Shown: piece by piece, positions 54,682-62,563 of the stretch
Layout of the letters: every line of letters starts with the position of its first letter
How positions within the stretch are numbered: position 1 is the stretch's first letter
Source of the DNA: Opacimonas sp002292215
Lineage (GTDB): Bacteria > Pseudomonadota > Gammaproteobacteria > Enterobacterales > Alteromonadaceae
Length of the DNA: 64,000 nucleotides
Direction of reading: 5' to 3'
Assembly: GCA_943846745.1 (NCBI GenBank)
Contig: OX044360.1
Location: 1,240,001 to 1,304,000, forward strand
Program-made: the position numbers and the translations under genes
The notes under the pieces: generated by a model
Database searches by the model: none
Told to the model about the DNA's origin: nothing
The model's input: only the letters and a program-made list of their open reading frames with translations

Positions 54682-55188
54682 TTAACTTAACTCGTTGGTT
54701 TCATCGATGTGTACTTGCAGCGCTTCAAGTTGCTTTTTCGCTGCCGCTTTATCCGTCGTGTCATAAATCATCATAGAGATATAATCTACCGCTCCGGTCG
54801 CTGACGTTAAGGGTGAAATCGAGACGTTTTGATACATAAAATCTTCAGTACCCGTAATCGGACGATAGTTCGCAAATTTAAACAAATAAGGTCGTTGTTC
54901 CCACGTCATAAAACTGCGAACTTTTAAATCAAACACTGCTTTTGTTTTTTGTGCAAACCACGCAGCATTGATACTTGGATTAACGGTAAACAAAGACTGG
55001 CCTTTGGCATCGGCGGCTTTTAAGCCACTGTGAGATTCCATAAAATCATTCCACATATGAATCTTATACTCACGATCTAGCACAACAATGCCTACATCAA
55101 CCGTTTGTAACATATCCATCATCCAATGAAATTCCAGTACATCATCTAATGCATGTTTTACAGAGCTAACTTGTGCAGTCTGGCTCAT
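54682..55188 (-). CDS. Single-PAS-domain protein
   Basis: A 168-residue cytoplasmic protein with one PAS domain (about 25-145: MLQTVDVGIVVLDREYKIHMWNDFMESHSGLKAADAKGQSLF, then ITGTEDFMYQNVSISPL and VDYISMMIYDTTDKAAAKKQLEAL) and a short C-terminal helix. No kinase, GGDEF or EAL output is attached. Its ATG overlaps the end of the upstream response-regulator frame (ATGA), so it probably supplies sensing to a partner, perhaps that regulator. The ligand is unknown. Confidence 0.85.
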   Translation of the reverse strand: MSQTAQVSSVKHALDDVLEFHWMMDMLQTVDVGIVVLDREYKIHMWNDFMESHSGLKAADAKGQSLFTVNPSINAAWFAQKTKAVFDLKVRSFMTWEQRPYLFKFANYRPITGTEDFMYQNVSISPLTSATGAVDYISMMIYDTTDKAAAKKQLEALQVHIDETNELS

Positions 55189-56177
55189 GCTTCATCCTCC
55201 AATAAATGGGCAAGTTTTTTATTCATTATCGCCATAGAATCTTCGGTAAATAACAAAATCAAATCACACTGCACATCGTAGCCTTCAATCCCATAACTAA
55301 GCTCAATAGCCAGGGTACGACGCCATTTAGTTAAGTTAGCAGTGATCAACTCATTGACATTACGGTGTTGCCCAAGAACGATAGGCTGACCTTGCCGCAG
55401 CGATAAATCTAGCTGCTACCCAATCCCGGTCAAACACGTCCCAATTAAAATACTGGCTGCATCCATTAATACTTCAAGCTGTAGTTGATCATCAATTTCT
55501 TGGGTAATATTGAGTATTTTGGCAACATCGCCAAAAGATGAATCAGACAGCATACAAAGTGCTTCACCACTGACTCCGCCACCAATAAAACCTTGGCATA
55601 CAGCACTTACGCGGTCATGCGCTTCAATATCATTGAGCATCATGTGTAATTCGGACACTTCGATTAGATTGACGTTGGGAATGGGTAATTTGACAAATAC
55701 ATTCATGATACGTGCAAGGTGGTCTCCTGCCTGCCCCATCGCTATATTAGTGATCTCTTGATAACAATCGCGGATCGCATACGGCAAATTGGTATCAAAG
55801 ACTTCGCTTACTTGTAACACTTGATGTTTTTGTAAGACGGCTTGTAGCAACGCAGCATCTACCGGTTTTTGGATAAAATCTATCGCGCCTAACGCTTTAA
55901 CACGGGCATGCGCTTCAGGTTGAATATCCCCAGAAATAACCACGACTTTTGTGTCAATGTGTTGGTTGCGAATGGCTTCTAAGGTCTGATAACCATCCAT
56001 CACGGGCATATTTAAATCAAGGAGAAGGAGCTGTCCTTTACCGTCGCATAACTGTTTAATTGCATCTTCACCATGTTTGGCAAAGTGCACACTGACATCC
56101 CAGTCTTGTGGTAAGCATTTGGCAACCTGTTTTCTCGCAACGAGCGAATCATCGCAAATCAATACTGATAATGACAT
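55185..56177 (-). pseudogene. Response regulator with CheC/CheX-like phosphatase domain, split by in-frame TAG
   Basis: A REC domain (residues 1-120) has the acidic pair CDD at 8-10, phospho-acceptor Asp54 (LLLDLNMPVMDGY) and the conserved Lys in IQKPVDA. A CheC/CheX-like domain follows (ITNIAMGQAGDHLARIMNVFVKLPIPNV, then EVLMDAASILIGTCLTGIG). At 55416-55418 the frame meets TAG after 253 codons. The same frame then continues for 76 sense codons (QLDLSLRQGQPIVLGQHRNV to LLFTEDSMAIMNKKLAHLLEDEA), with clear CheC-like sequence, to a TGA that overlaps the PAS gene start. The 330-codon frame is therefore intact except for one amber codon: a recent nonsense mutation, sequencing error or readthrough. 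Confidence 0.85.
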
Positions 56178-56205
56178 AACAAGGAACCAATTAAGGGTAG
56201 AGGGT

Positions 56206-56535
56206 TTAAAACAAACTCGCTTGGTGCAATTTGATAAATAAAGGAGTACCTACTTTGGTGTAGTCTACTTTGTACTCTTTAGAATTAACGGTTTGAATGA
56301 ACAATAACGTTTTTTCGTCACCAAACACCTCAACAGCACTGATATCGATTAACTCCATATCGCGCATTTTTGCATCACGCTTAGTTTCTGGGATTTCACC
56401 ATTGTATTCCGTTATTCCTCTATGCGTCACTAACAAAGGCGGATGCTCTAACCCATTAATGACTAATAAATCATATTTACGCGCTTTATGGATAATGGTG
56501 TTACGCCCGCTTAATAAATAAGGCCGTTCAAACAT
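56206..56535 (-). CDS. Hypothetical protein, unknown function
   Basis: A 109-residue soluble protein I do not recognise (MFERPYLLSGRNTIIHKARKYDLLVINGLEHPPLLVTHRGITEYNGEIPETKRDAKMRDMELIDISAVEVFGDEKTLLFIQ...). It has an alternating beta pattern and no signal or membrane segment. AGGAGA five bases before the ATG at 56535 decides the start; the frame is open to 56616. It lies 28 bp upstream of the REC-CheC gene on the same strand and is probably in one operon with it and the PAS gene. Confidence 0.7.
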   Translation of the reverse strand: MFERPYLLSGRNTIIHKARKYDLLVINGLEHPPLLVTHRGITEYNGEIPETKRDAKMRDMELIDISAVEVFGDEKTLLFIQTVNSKEYKVDYTKVGTPLFIKLHQASLF

Positions 56536-56650
56536 GGAAGTCTCCTGAAGCTTGACCATATCCTTATGGCAAAAAGGTTTAATACTAGTATCTTTATATC
56601 GGCTTTTTACATGCATACTTAAATTTTTTTATTTCACATTAAAAGTATAG

Positions 56651-56679
56651 ATGACATTTAAGTAAAAAGTGCTTATAAT
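56651..56679 (+). promoter_or_regulatory. tRNA promoter with GC-rich discriminator
   Basis: ATGACA (56651-56656), a 17-bp spacer and TATAAT (56674-56679), followed by CCGCCCCGC. A GC-rich discriminator is typical of stable-RNA promoters under stringent control. Confidence 0.8.
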
Positions 56680-56729
56680 CCGCCCCGCATTGATTGATGT
56701 GTTTGCCTCCACGGCAAAATATATAGTAC

Positions 56730-56806
56730 GGCCCGATAGCTCAGTTGGTTAGAGCATCCGACTCATAATCGGCAGGTCCCCTGTTCAAGTCAGGGTCGGG
56801 CCACCA
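56730..56806 (+). tRNA. tRNA with CAT anticodon, probably tRNA-Ile2 (lysidine) or elongator tRNA-Met
   Basis: A 77-base cloverleaf with encoded CCA. The acceptor arms GGCCCGA (56730-56736) and TCGGGCC (56796-56802) pair perfectly, the D-arm is TAGCTCAGTTGGTTAGAGCA, the anticodon loop is CTCATAA with CAT at 56764-56766, and the T-loop is GTTCAAGTC. The GGCCC acceptor start, the CCGA/TCGG anticodon stem and GTTCAAGTC resemble bacterial tRNA-Ile2 more than E. coli elongator Met (GGCTACG). The TGG-free D-loop excludes initiator features. The charge identity is a judgement. Confidence 0.93.
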
Positions 56807-57137
56807 TTTCTCCTAGCTTTATTAGCTAATATTTCAAAACAACTAAAGACACCCCAAAATTAGTTATTTGATAGACTTAAGATTAGTAATGACTGATCCT
56901 TTCTTAAAATTGACTCTTACAAAAATTGAGCTTAACCTTAGGTAATAAAGTATTGTAGCTGTGACTTTTATCCATTGTAAGCAATTAGATTCAATACCTA
57001 CTGCATTGTATCGTCGATCGATTTTTGCTTAAAACTGGATGAGTGCATCCGAAATTTACGCACAAAATAGTTTTTATTATTAGTTTAATCAAACGCCATG
57101 TTGCCTTAATATTATTCAGCATTCTCTAGGAGCCAAA
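56807..57137. other. Intergenic region after the tRNA, possible island boundary
   Basis: 331 bp of AT-rich sequence with no convincing ORF on either strand and no recognisable integrase or IS remnant. A small hairpin (GGATG/CATCC near 57040) and an AGGAG ribosome site for the DUF411 gene are the only signals. Housekeeping genes lie before it and metal-related genes after it. Confidence 0.5.
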
Positions 57138-57635
57138 ATGATCAAAATATTTTTTAAGCTAGCGGTAATTGTACTGCTAGTACCAATGTTTACCTACGCA
57201 AACGAACATAACCAAAAAAGTAATGCTGAAGTTAAACCCGTCGAGTTATTAGTTTATAAAACGCCTACTTGTGGATGTTGTAAAAAATGGATATCGCATA
57301 TTGAAGATGAAGGAATTATTGCGGACTCCAAAGATTTCCAAAACATCTCCAGTTTGAAAACTAGATTTGGTATCAAACCTAATTATCGCTCTTGTCATAC
57401 AGCCGTTACAAAAAATGGCTTTGTCTTTGAAGGACATGTACCTGCAAAATTCATAAAACAATTTTTATCTGAAAAACACGACAATGCCATTGGGTTGTCA
57501 GTTCCTGCAATGCCTATTGGATCTCCGGGAATGGAAGTCGGTGATCGTTTTATGCCCTATAACGTGTTAATACTTTTTAAGGATGGAAACAGCAAAGTCT
57601 ATGCAAAATTGAATACCTATGACGAGCAATTCTAA
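57138..57635 (+). CDS. DUF411 periplasmic metal-binding protein
   Basis: A 165-residue protein with a Sec signal peptide (cleavage after about 21, FTYANE). A thioredoxin-like domain bears the DUF411 motif VYKTPTCGCCKKWISH (Cys45, Cys47, Cys48), a second cysteine in YRSCHTAV (Cys86) and GLSVPAMPIGSPGME. DUF411 proteins occur with copper and other metal resistance genes and probably bind or transfer metal in the periplasm. AGGAG precedes the ATG. It is monocistronic here. Confidence 0.88.
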   Translation: MIKIFFKLAVIVLLVPMFTYANEHNQKSNAEVKPVELLVYKTPTCGCCKKWISHIEDEGIIADSKDFQNISSLKTRFGIKPNYRSCHTAVTKNGFVFEGHVPAKFIKQFLSEKHDNAIGLSVPAMPIGSPGMEVGDRFMPYNVLILFKDGNSKVYAKLNTYDEQF

Positions 57636-57819
57636 TGAAACCTAATAAGTTTAACTGATAATCAAAATGCGTATTTTCCGCTGAGCACTTCTAAATATGC
57701 GGCATGGAATTGCTGTATTTCCGTTAACTTTCCGACGTTAACAAAGCGGAGAAAACAAGAAAAAGATAATAAACGATTGATTATACTAGTAATATAGCTT
57801 CATTCAGCTTAGCTCAACT

Positions 57820-58101
57820 TTAATGTTTCTCTTCCTTGACGATAGAGCCATCTACTGGGTTAAAGTAAATTTCAATTTTATCGCCCTGCGTATTTTTCCC
57901 ATATATTTCATAACAATTTCCATCTGTTACTTTAAACTCTTTTATCTGATACCCATCGGATAATAGTCCAGCTTGAAACTGCTCTTGATTCAGCCAGTCA
58001 CTCTGCGGTGCGCTAGTGCAAACGGTTGTTTCGTTAGCAACTCCACAACCTCCTAATAAAGCAGCGACAAAAATGCCTCCGACATACATTTTAAATTTCA
58101 T
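57820..58101 (-). CDS. Small PepSY-like lipoprotein
   Basis: A 93-residue predicted lipoprotein with lipobox LGGC (Cys19). The mature part (DWLNQEQFQAGLLSDGYQIKEFKVTDGNCYEIYGKNTQGDKIEIYFNPVDGSIVKEEKH) fits the PepSY fold, a small inhibitor/sensor-like domain common beside metal and redox genes. It lies 66 bp upstream of the DUF2892 gene on the same strand. Substrate and role are unknown. Confidence 0.8.
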   Translation of the reverse strand: MKFKMYVGGIFVAALLGGCGVANETTVCTSAPQSDWLNQEQFQAGLLSDGYQIKEFKVTDGNCYEIYGKNTQGDKIEIYFNPVDGSIVKEEKH

Positions 58102-58167
58102 ATCTACTCTCTTTAATTGGATAATTGTTTAAATTGATAATTTACAAAAATAAAAGACATACTGTAT

Positions 58168-58374
58168 TTATTCAATATTGTTTGATTTTGTAGGGGTTGC
58201 ACAAGTCCGTATTCCTAATAAAGAATAAGCAGGGCAAGACTTAAATAGCGCAGTAGCTAATGATACAATTCCGACCCACGCCCAAACAGGTCCTCCTAGC
58301 ACTGCCCAAGCAATTAATGCAATACCTGCAAGAGCACGAAGTGCCCTATCTATATTACCTACATTTGTTTTCAT
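58168..58374 (-). CDS. DUF2892 inner-membrane protein
   Basis: A 68-residue protein with two short hydrophobic segments (about 12-26 and 29-44) and the DUF2892 pattern NVGNIDRALRALAGIALI...KSCPAYSLLGIRTC. DUF2892 domains are found alone or fused to rhodanese (YgaP) and are linked to sulfur or metal handling. It is in the same orientation as the PepSY-like lipoprotein gene downstream. Confidence 0.88.
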   Translation of the reverse strand: MKTNVGNIDRALRALAGIALIAWAVLGGPVWAWVGIVSLATALFKSCPAYSLLGIRTCATPTKSNNIE

Positions 58375-58885
58375 ACGACATCCTTAATGTTGGAGTGAGC
58401 TACGCTTACTTCACTTTCATAGCGTATTAAAAGTATATAGCACAATAACTTTCGATATAGAATTTTTGGTTTCTAAATTGACGCAAATCAAATTGTTGCT
58501 TTGGTGCAGAAACATCAAGCTAGGCCATAACTATGTGCTGTATCTAATTCTTTAGTTTATGTGGCGCAAACAGCTTTTAGCACTAGATTTATAATTCTAA
58601 GCTAAAAAAGCCAAATGTCGGATTTTCATTTAGGTGTTTTAACCTAGAAAAAACGAACAGCAGCCAAAGGATCGCAGCTGCACATCGAATAGTTCCAACT
58701 TTTGCCGCAGAATTAGCTAAAATACTCTGTCACTGAACGACTCCTTTTGGATGTCTAGTGACGAATGGCTATTAATTTTTATTGCACTTTAAGTTCAGTA
58801 TTTACGGCAAGAGCGAGGCAGAAGCGGACGAATCTATAATAGTTATTTTTCGAAGCTACACCGATTTTTCATTTGAAATTAACCA
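58375..58885. other. Non-coding stretch in the metal region
   Basis: 511 bp with frequent stops in all frames; the longest frames are about ten codons. An inverted repeat GTCACT/AGTGAC spans about 58729-58760, and some direct GC-richer patches near 58810-58835 look like degraded intergenic repeat sequence. I cannot name any element here. It may be the scar of a lost gene. Confidence 0.4.
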
Positions 58886-59305
58886 TTACTTTTTGTAAGT
58901 GGCCTGCATCTCAACGATATTATCCAATTTGTGCAATACTCCGCATTCTTTGATTTTGGTATCAATAGTACAGCTTGATCTCATGGAGATAAGCGTGCTT
59001 TGTAACGCTTTCAATTCGTCTACACGATGTTCAATATCGGCTATATGCTTGTCGATAGTCGCGTTTACTTCTGCGCAGCTATTATCAGGGTTGGCGCGAG
59101 CTTGTAAAACTAAGCTTATCTCTTCAATTGTCATATCCAATGCGCGGCATTGCTTGATGAACATCAACTGTTTAAGTGCAACATCTGAGTAGCTTCGATA
59201 ATTTGATTGCGTTCTCTCTGGTGCGCTCAGCAATGCTTTGCGCTCATAAAAACGAATTGCCTGAATACTTAAGCCTGTTTTTGTGGATAACGCGCCAATT
59301 TTCAT
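58886..59305 (-). CDS. MerR-family heavy-metal regulator, CadR/PbrR-like
   Basis: A 139-residue transcription regulator. The winged helix is N-terminal (KIGALSTKTGLSIQAIRFYERKALLSAPERTQSNYRSY), followed by a long dimerisation helix and a metal loop. Cysteines at 77, 112 and 121 (NSCAEVN, RSSCTID, KECGVLHKL) match the Cd/Pb-binding set of CadR and PbrR, which favours Cd(II)/Pb(II) and possibly Zn(II). The ATG at 59305 is chosen by homology; the frame is open to 59392 through the operator. It is divergent from the DUF3703-czc genes. Confidence 0.92.
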   Translation of the reverse strand: MKIGALSTKTGLSIQAIRFYERKALLSAPERTQSNYRSYSDVALKQLMFIKQCRALDMTIEEISLVLQARANPDNSCAEVNATIDKHIADIEHRVDELKALQSTLISMRSSCTIDTKIKECGVLHKLDNIVEMQATYKK

Positions 59306-59322
59306 AATCACAAACCAAATGC

Positions 59323-59353
59323 TTGACCCTATACTTGGTATAGAGTTTACACT
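59323..59353 (+). promoter_or_regulatory. MerR-type promoter/operator for the DUF3703-czc operon
   Basis: TTGACC (59323-59328) and TACACT (59348-59353) are 19 bp apart, too long for unassisted sigma-70 use and typical of MerR-activated promoters. The spacer contains the dyad CTATAC-TTG-GTATAG (59329-59343). It is 18 bp from the regulator start, so it may also autoregulate. Confidence 0.8.
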
Positions 59354-59403
59354 TCTGATGTAAGTTGGTAAAGCCAATGAAAAATAAAGCAAAAAGGATA
59401 GTT

Positions 59404-59769
59404 ATGAATTTTACGCAATCAGCAGCACCCTATGTAAACCAAAAGCTGAGTCAAGCCAGCATCGCCTTTTCCCAAAATAATAACGAAGCTGGCTTCAAAG
59501 CATTAGAAGATGCGCACGTTATTGGGCAGCACTCAACATTCCATCATACAGTTGTGCACTATCAGATGCTTAAATTTGGCGTAAAACAGCGTGACGTCAA
59601 AGAAGTTTTTGGTCAAATTTTCAGGATAATTGGCGCACTGACGAAAACCGCAATCGGTTTATTGCCGGAGGGTAATACGGGCGGTGCAAATGTTAGTCCG
59701 TTCGCGCCTATGCGTGTTTCGGCTGCGAATAAATCAATCTTAGATAAGATCAAACATGCACAGTCATAA
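59404..59769 (+). CDS. DUF3703-family protein
   Basis: A 121-residue soluble protein of unknown function. It matches DUF3703: KALEDAHVIGQHSTFHHTVVHYQMLKFGVKQRDVKEVFGQIFRIIGA, then LPEGNTGGANVSPFAPM. The conserved His and the AHVIGQ and GNTGG segments could bind a ligand or metal, but this is speculation. AAGGA lies just before the ATG at 59404; the frame is open to 59365. It is the first gene of the MerR-controlled operon and overlaps the CDF gene by 14 bp. Confidence 0.82.
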   Translation: MNFTQSAAPYVNQKLSQASIAFSQNNNEAGFKALEDAHVIGQHSTFHHTVVHYQMLKFGVKQRDVKEVFGQIFRIIGALTKTAIGLLPEGNTGGANVSPFAPMRVSAANKSILDKIKHAQS

Positions 59770-60667
59770 TCATTCACATAGCCATGCACACTCCGATGGC
59801 AATTCAGACGATGCATCTAGGCGCATTGGCTGGGCGTTCTTTTTAAATGTGGTGTTCACCATCATCGAGTTTATCGGTGGATGGCTAACCAACAGCACCG
59901 CTATCATGGCAGACGCGGTTCATGACCTCGGCGATAGTTTGTCAATTGGCACAGCTTGGGGATTGAACAAGCTTAGCGATAAAGATGCCAATCAAACATT
60001 TTCATATGGATATAAGCGCTTTTCTTTATTGGGCGCATTGATTAACGGTTTAGTGCTCACGGTTGGCTCTATTTGGATCTTGTTTGAAGCGATACCGCGC
60101 TTAGCAGCACCAGAAATGCCGCAAGTTGAAGGCATGTTAGCCTTATCTATTTTTGGTATGGCAGTAAACGGTTTCGCCGCTTATAAACTTAGCGAAGGAA
60201 CGTCATTAAACGAACGAGTGCTTAATTGGCATTTGCTAGAAGATGTTCTCGGTTGGGTGGCAGTATTTATTGTATCCATCGTCTTAATGTTTAAGCCTTG
60301 GGCGATTTTAGATCCCATCTTATCCATTAGCTTCACTTTGTTCATTCTCTTCAATGTGTTTCGTAACCTAAAAGAAACCCTGATGCTATTTTTACAGGCA
60401 ACGCCAGATGAAGAGCAAATGTCAAAAATCCGAAACGACTTGCTTGCAAACGAAAAGGTAAGCGACCTCCATCATTTTCACATTTGGTCTTTAGACGGAG
60501 AGCGCAATGTTATGACTGTCCACCTTGTCTTAAAAGGGGAAGTTAGTGTTGAACACATTCAGTCATTAAAAGAGAGCATACAAAGCTCATTAGCTAAATA
60601 TCACTTTGAACATACTACAGTAGAGCTAGAATTTGCCGATGAACAATGTCGTGACGAAGTGAAATAG
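59756..60667 (+). CDS. Cation diffusion facilitator (CzcD-like) metal exporter
   Basis: An inner-membrane proton/divalent-cation antiporter of 303 residues with a His-rich N-terminus (HSHNHSHSHAHS), six membrane segments and a C-terminal cytoplasmic ferredoxin-like domain (HHFHIWSLDGERNVMTVHLVL). The transport site is formed by ADAVHDLGD in TM2 and HLLEDVLGW in TM5. The family exports Zn(II), Cd(II) or Co(II). It hands cytoplasmic metal to the periplasm, where CzcCBA can remove it. Confidence 0.93.
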   Translation: MHSHNHSHSHAHSDGNSDDASRRIGWAFFLNVVFTIIEFIGGWLTNSTAIMADAVHDLGDSLSIGTAWGLNKLSDKDANQTFSYGYKRFSLLGALINGLVLTVGSIWILFEAIPRLAAPEMPQVEGMLALSIFGMAVNGFAAYKLSEGTSLNERVLNWHLLEDVLGWVAVFIVSIVLMFKPWAILDPILSISFTLFILFNVFRNLKETLMLFLQATPDEEQMSKIRNDLLANEKVSDLHHFHIWSLDGERNVMTVHLVLKGEVSVEHIQSLKESIQSSLAKYHFEHTTVELEFADEQCRDEVK

Positions 60668-60686
60668 GTTTGGTACACTAAATTTC

Positions 60687-61064
60687 ATGAAAAATTTAAA
60701 ACGTATAAGTTACATAATGATATCGCTGATACTGTTTCAGTCGTTTTCTGCTGTGGCCAATTCGTTAGATTTTCATGCAATAGATACACAACATCTACAA
60801 CATGAACATCAGCATTCAGAGCACAATCAAGCTTCAAACGATATGCCAACTAAAGTGCTTGGTGAGTCAGCAAAAGCAGAACACCATAACCCTGCCGATT
60901 GCCATCATTGTGGCCACTGCCACGGTACGCATGCGCAGTGGTTAAGTCAGCACAAAATCAACAATCTACAATCTGTGGTCTCTACCCACAACTTTAATTA
61001 CTTGGATGCGATTATCGACGCACCCATCAACCGATTACTACGTCCGCCCAAAACATCCTCCTAA
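60687..61064 (+). CDS. Secreted His-rich putative metal-binding protein
   Basis: A 125-residue protein with a signal peptide (about 1-24, SFSAVANS). The mature chain is dense in His (HAIDTQHLQHEHQHSEHN) and has the cluster DCHHCGHCHGTHAQW with two or three cysteines. I know no catalytic domain for it; it probably buffers Zn/Cd in the periplasm or delivers it to the pump. It lies 19 bp after the CDF gene and 71 bp before czcC, inside the operon. Confidence 0.78.
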   Translation: MKNLKRISYIMISLILFQSFSAVANSLDFHAIDTQHLQHEHQHSEHNQASNDMPTKVLGESAKAEHHNPADCHHCGHCHGTHAQWLSQHKINNLQSVVSTHNFNYLDAIIDAPINRLLRPPKTSS

Positions 61065-61135
61065 TATCGCTTTCTATAGTGTCTCGCTGAAAAAACGCGC
61101 GACGCTGAATATTGATAAATTATTAGGATATTCTA

Positions 61136-62563
61136 ATGAAAATGTTTCATATTTTTGTGCATACTCGCGCCATGGCGTTTGCTTGCATGCTGGGCTTAAC
61201 ATTGAGTCCAATTACCGCACAAGCGGTGCAAACTAATCGCTATATAGATGAAGGTGTTCAAGCGCCCGTGCGAGAAACGCTAAGCCTTGAAGATACAATC
61301 AGACTTACACTTGCCAACAATCCAAGTTTGTATGAGTTTGAATTTAGACAGCGAGTAATTGACGGTGAATTAAAAACCGCCGCGCTTAAACCCGCACTTA
61401 ATGCTGGTATTGAACTAGAGAACTTTATGGGAACCGGCGAGGTGTCGGGCATTAAGGAGCTCGAAGTCAGTTTGACCTTGTCATCTGTGTTACAGCTCAA
61501 CGACAAGCCTAGCGCAAGATTGGACGTACTCTCTGAGCGTAAAATTCAACATGAGGTGGAAAAGAAAATACGCACATTAGATGTCCTTGGCGAGCTGAAT
61601 CGTCGTTACATCGAAGCACTCGTATTACAGGCCACCTTAGACGTGCAAAACGACGCAGAGACACTTGCACTCTATACCTATAACGCAGTTTCTAAGCGCG
61701 TTGATGCAGGCGCGTCACCATTGCTAGAGCAGAAACGCGCCCAAGCAGCGCTAGCCCAAGCAAAACTCGATGTTAAATTAGCTCAAGAAGGTCTTCAATT
61801 TGCATTGCGCAGTCTTGCCATCATGTGGGGCGAACAAACGCCCACTTTTAAGCGTGTGGAAGGTAAGCTTTTTGCGTTTCAAGACATTGGGTCATTCGAG
61901 ATGCTATCTGCCGCTATCCAAAGCAGTCCGCATATAGACTTGTTCGCAAAACAAAGCCGTGTTCAAGCAGCGCAGCTTAGATTAGTGCAAGCCAACAATC
62001 GAGCTGATATTGAGTGGTCAGCGGGTATTCGGCGACTACAAGGTATTGATGAAACTGCTTTAATAGCTGGGATCAGCGTGCCATTGTTTCAACAAAAACG
62101 AAACCTAGGTGAATACGAGGCGCAAAAAGCTCGCCTTGATGCAATAGAATTCCAAAAACAGAGTAATGTGCGCAGTCTATTGCATTCAGTTAATCAGGCC
62201 TTAGGTGAGCACACTCGCGGATTATTAAAGGTTGACGCTATCCAACAAACTGTCATACCGCCTCTTACAGAAGCCTTGGATTTAGTCGAAAGCGCCTATT
62301 TAGATGGCCGGTTTAGCTATTTGGAGTGGGTATCTACTCGACAAGAATTCTTAAATACGCGCCTGACATTAATTGACGCGGCGTCTCAAGTGCACCTAAG
62401 CAAAACAGAAATTGAAACGCTTACCGGTCTTGCACTTAAGGCTCCACAAAGTAGCACTGCAAAAACGGATACTGCAAAGAGCAACGCTTCCAAAAAGCTA
62501 GCGCACAACATCACTATGCAGCAGCCATCAAACATTTCGATAAGAAGTAACGAACATGAATAA
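61136..62563 (+). CDS. czcC: CzcC-like outer-membrane efflux protein (TolC family)
   Basis: The 475-residue outer-membrane channel of a CzcCBA pump. A signal peptide ends near SPITAQAVQ. The TolC repeat begins SLEDTIRLTLANNPSLYEFEFRQRV and recurs after about residue 255. AGGA precedes the ATG. The end overlaps czcB by 8 bp. Confidence 0.92.
   Translation: MKMFHIFVHTRAMAFACMLGLTLSPITAQAVQTNRYIDEGVQAPVRETLSLEDTIRLTLANNPSLYEFEFRQRVIDGELKTAALKPALNAGIELENFMGTGEVSGIKELEVSLTLSSVLQLNDKPSARLDVLSERKIQHEVEKKIRTLDVLGELNRRYIEALVLQATLDVQNDAETLALYTYNAVSKRVDAGASPLLEQKRAQAALAQAKLDVKLAQEGLQFALRSLAIMWGEQTPTFKRVEGKLFAFQDIGSFEMLSAAIQSSPHIDLFAKQSRVQAAQLRLVQANNRADIEWSAGIRRLQGIDETALIAGISVPLFQQKRNLGEYEAQKARLDAIEFQKQSNVRSLLHSVNQALGEHTRGLLKVDAIQQTVIPPLTEALDLVESAYLDGRFSYLEWVSTRQEFLNTRLTLIDAASQVHLSKTEIETLTGLALKAPQSSTAKTDTAKSNASKKLAHNITMQQPSNISIRSNEHE

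Noticed and set aside
55416..55418. TAG as a recoded pyrrolysine codon
   Set aside because: No pyl genes, no PYLIS-like reason and no family precedent; a point mutation or sequencing error is simpler.
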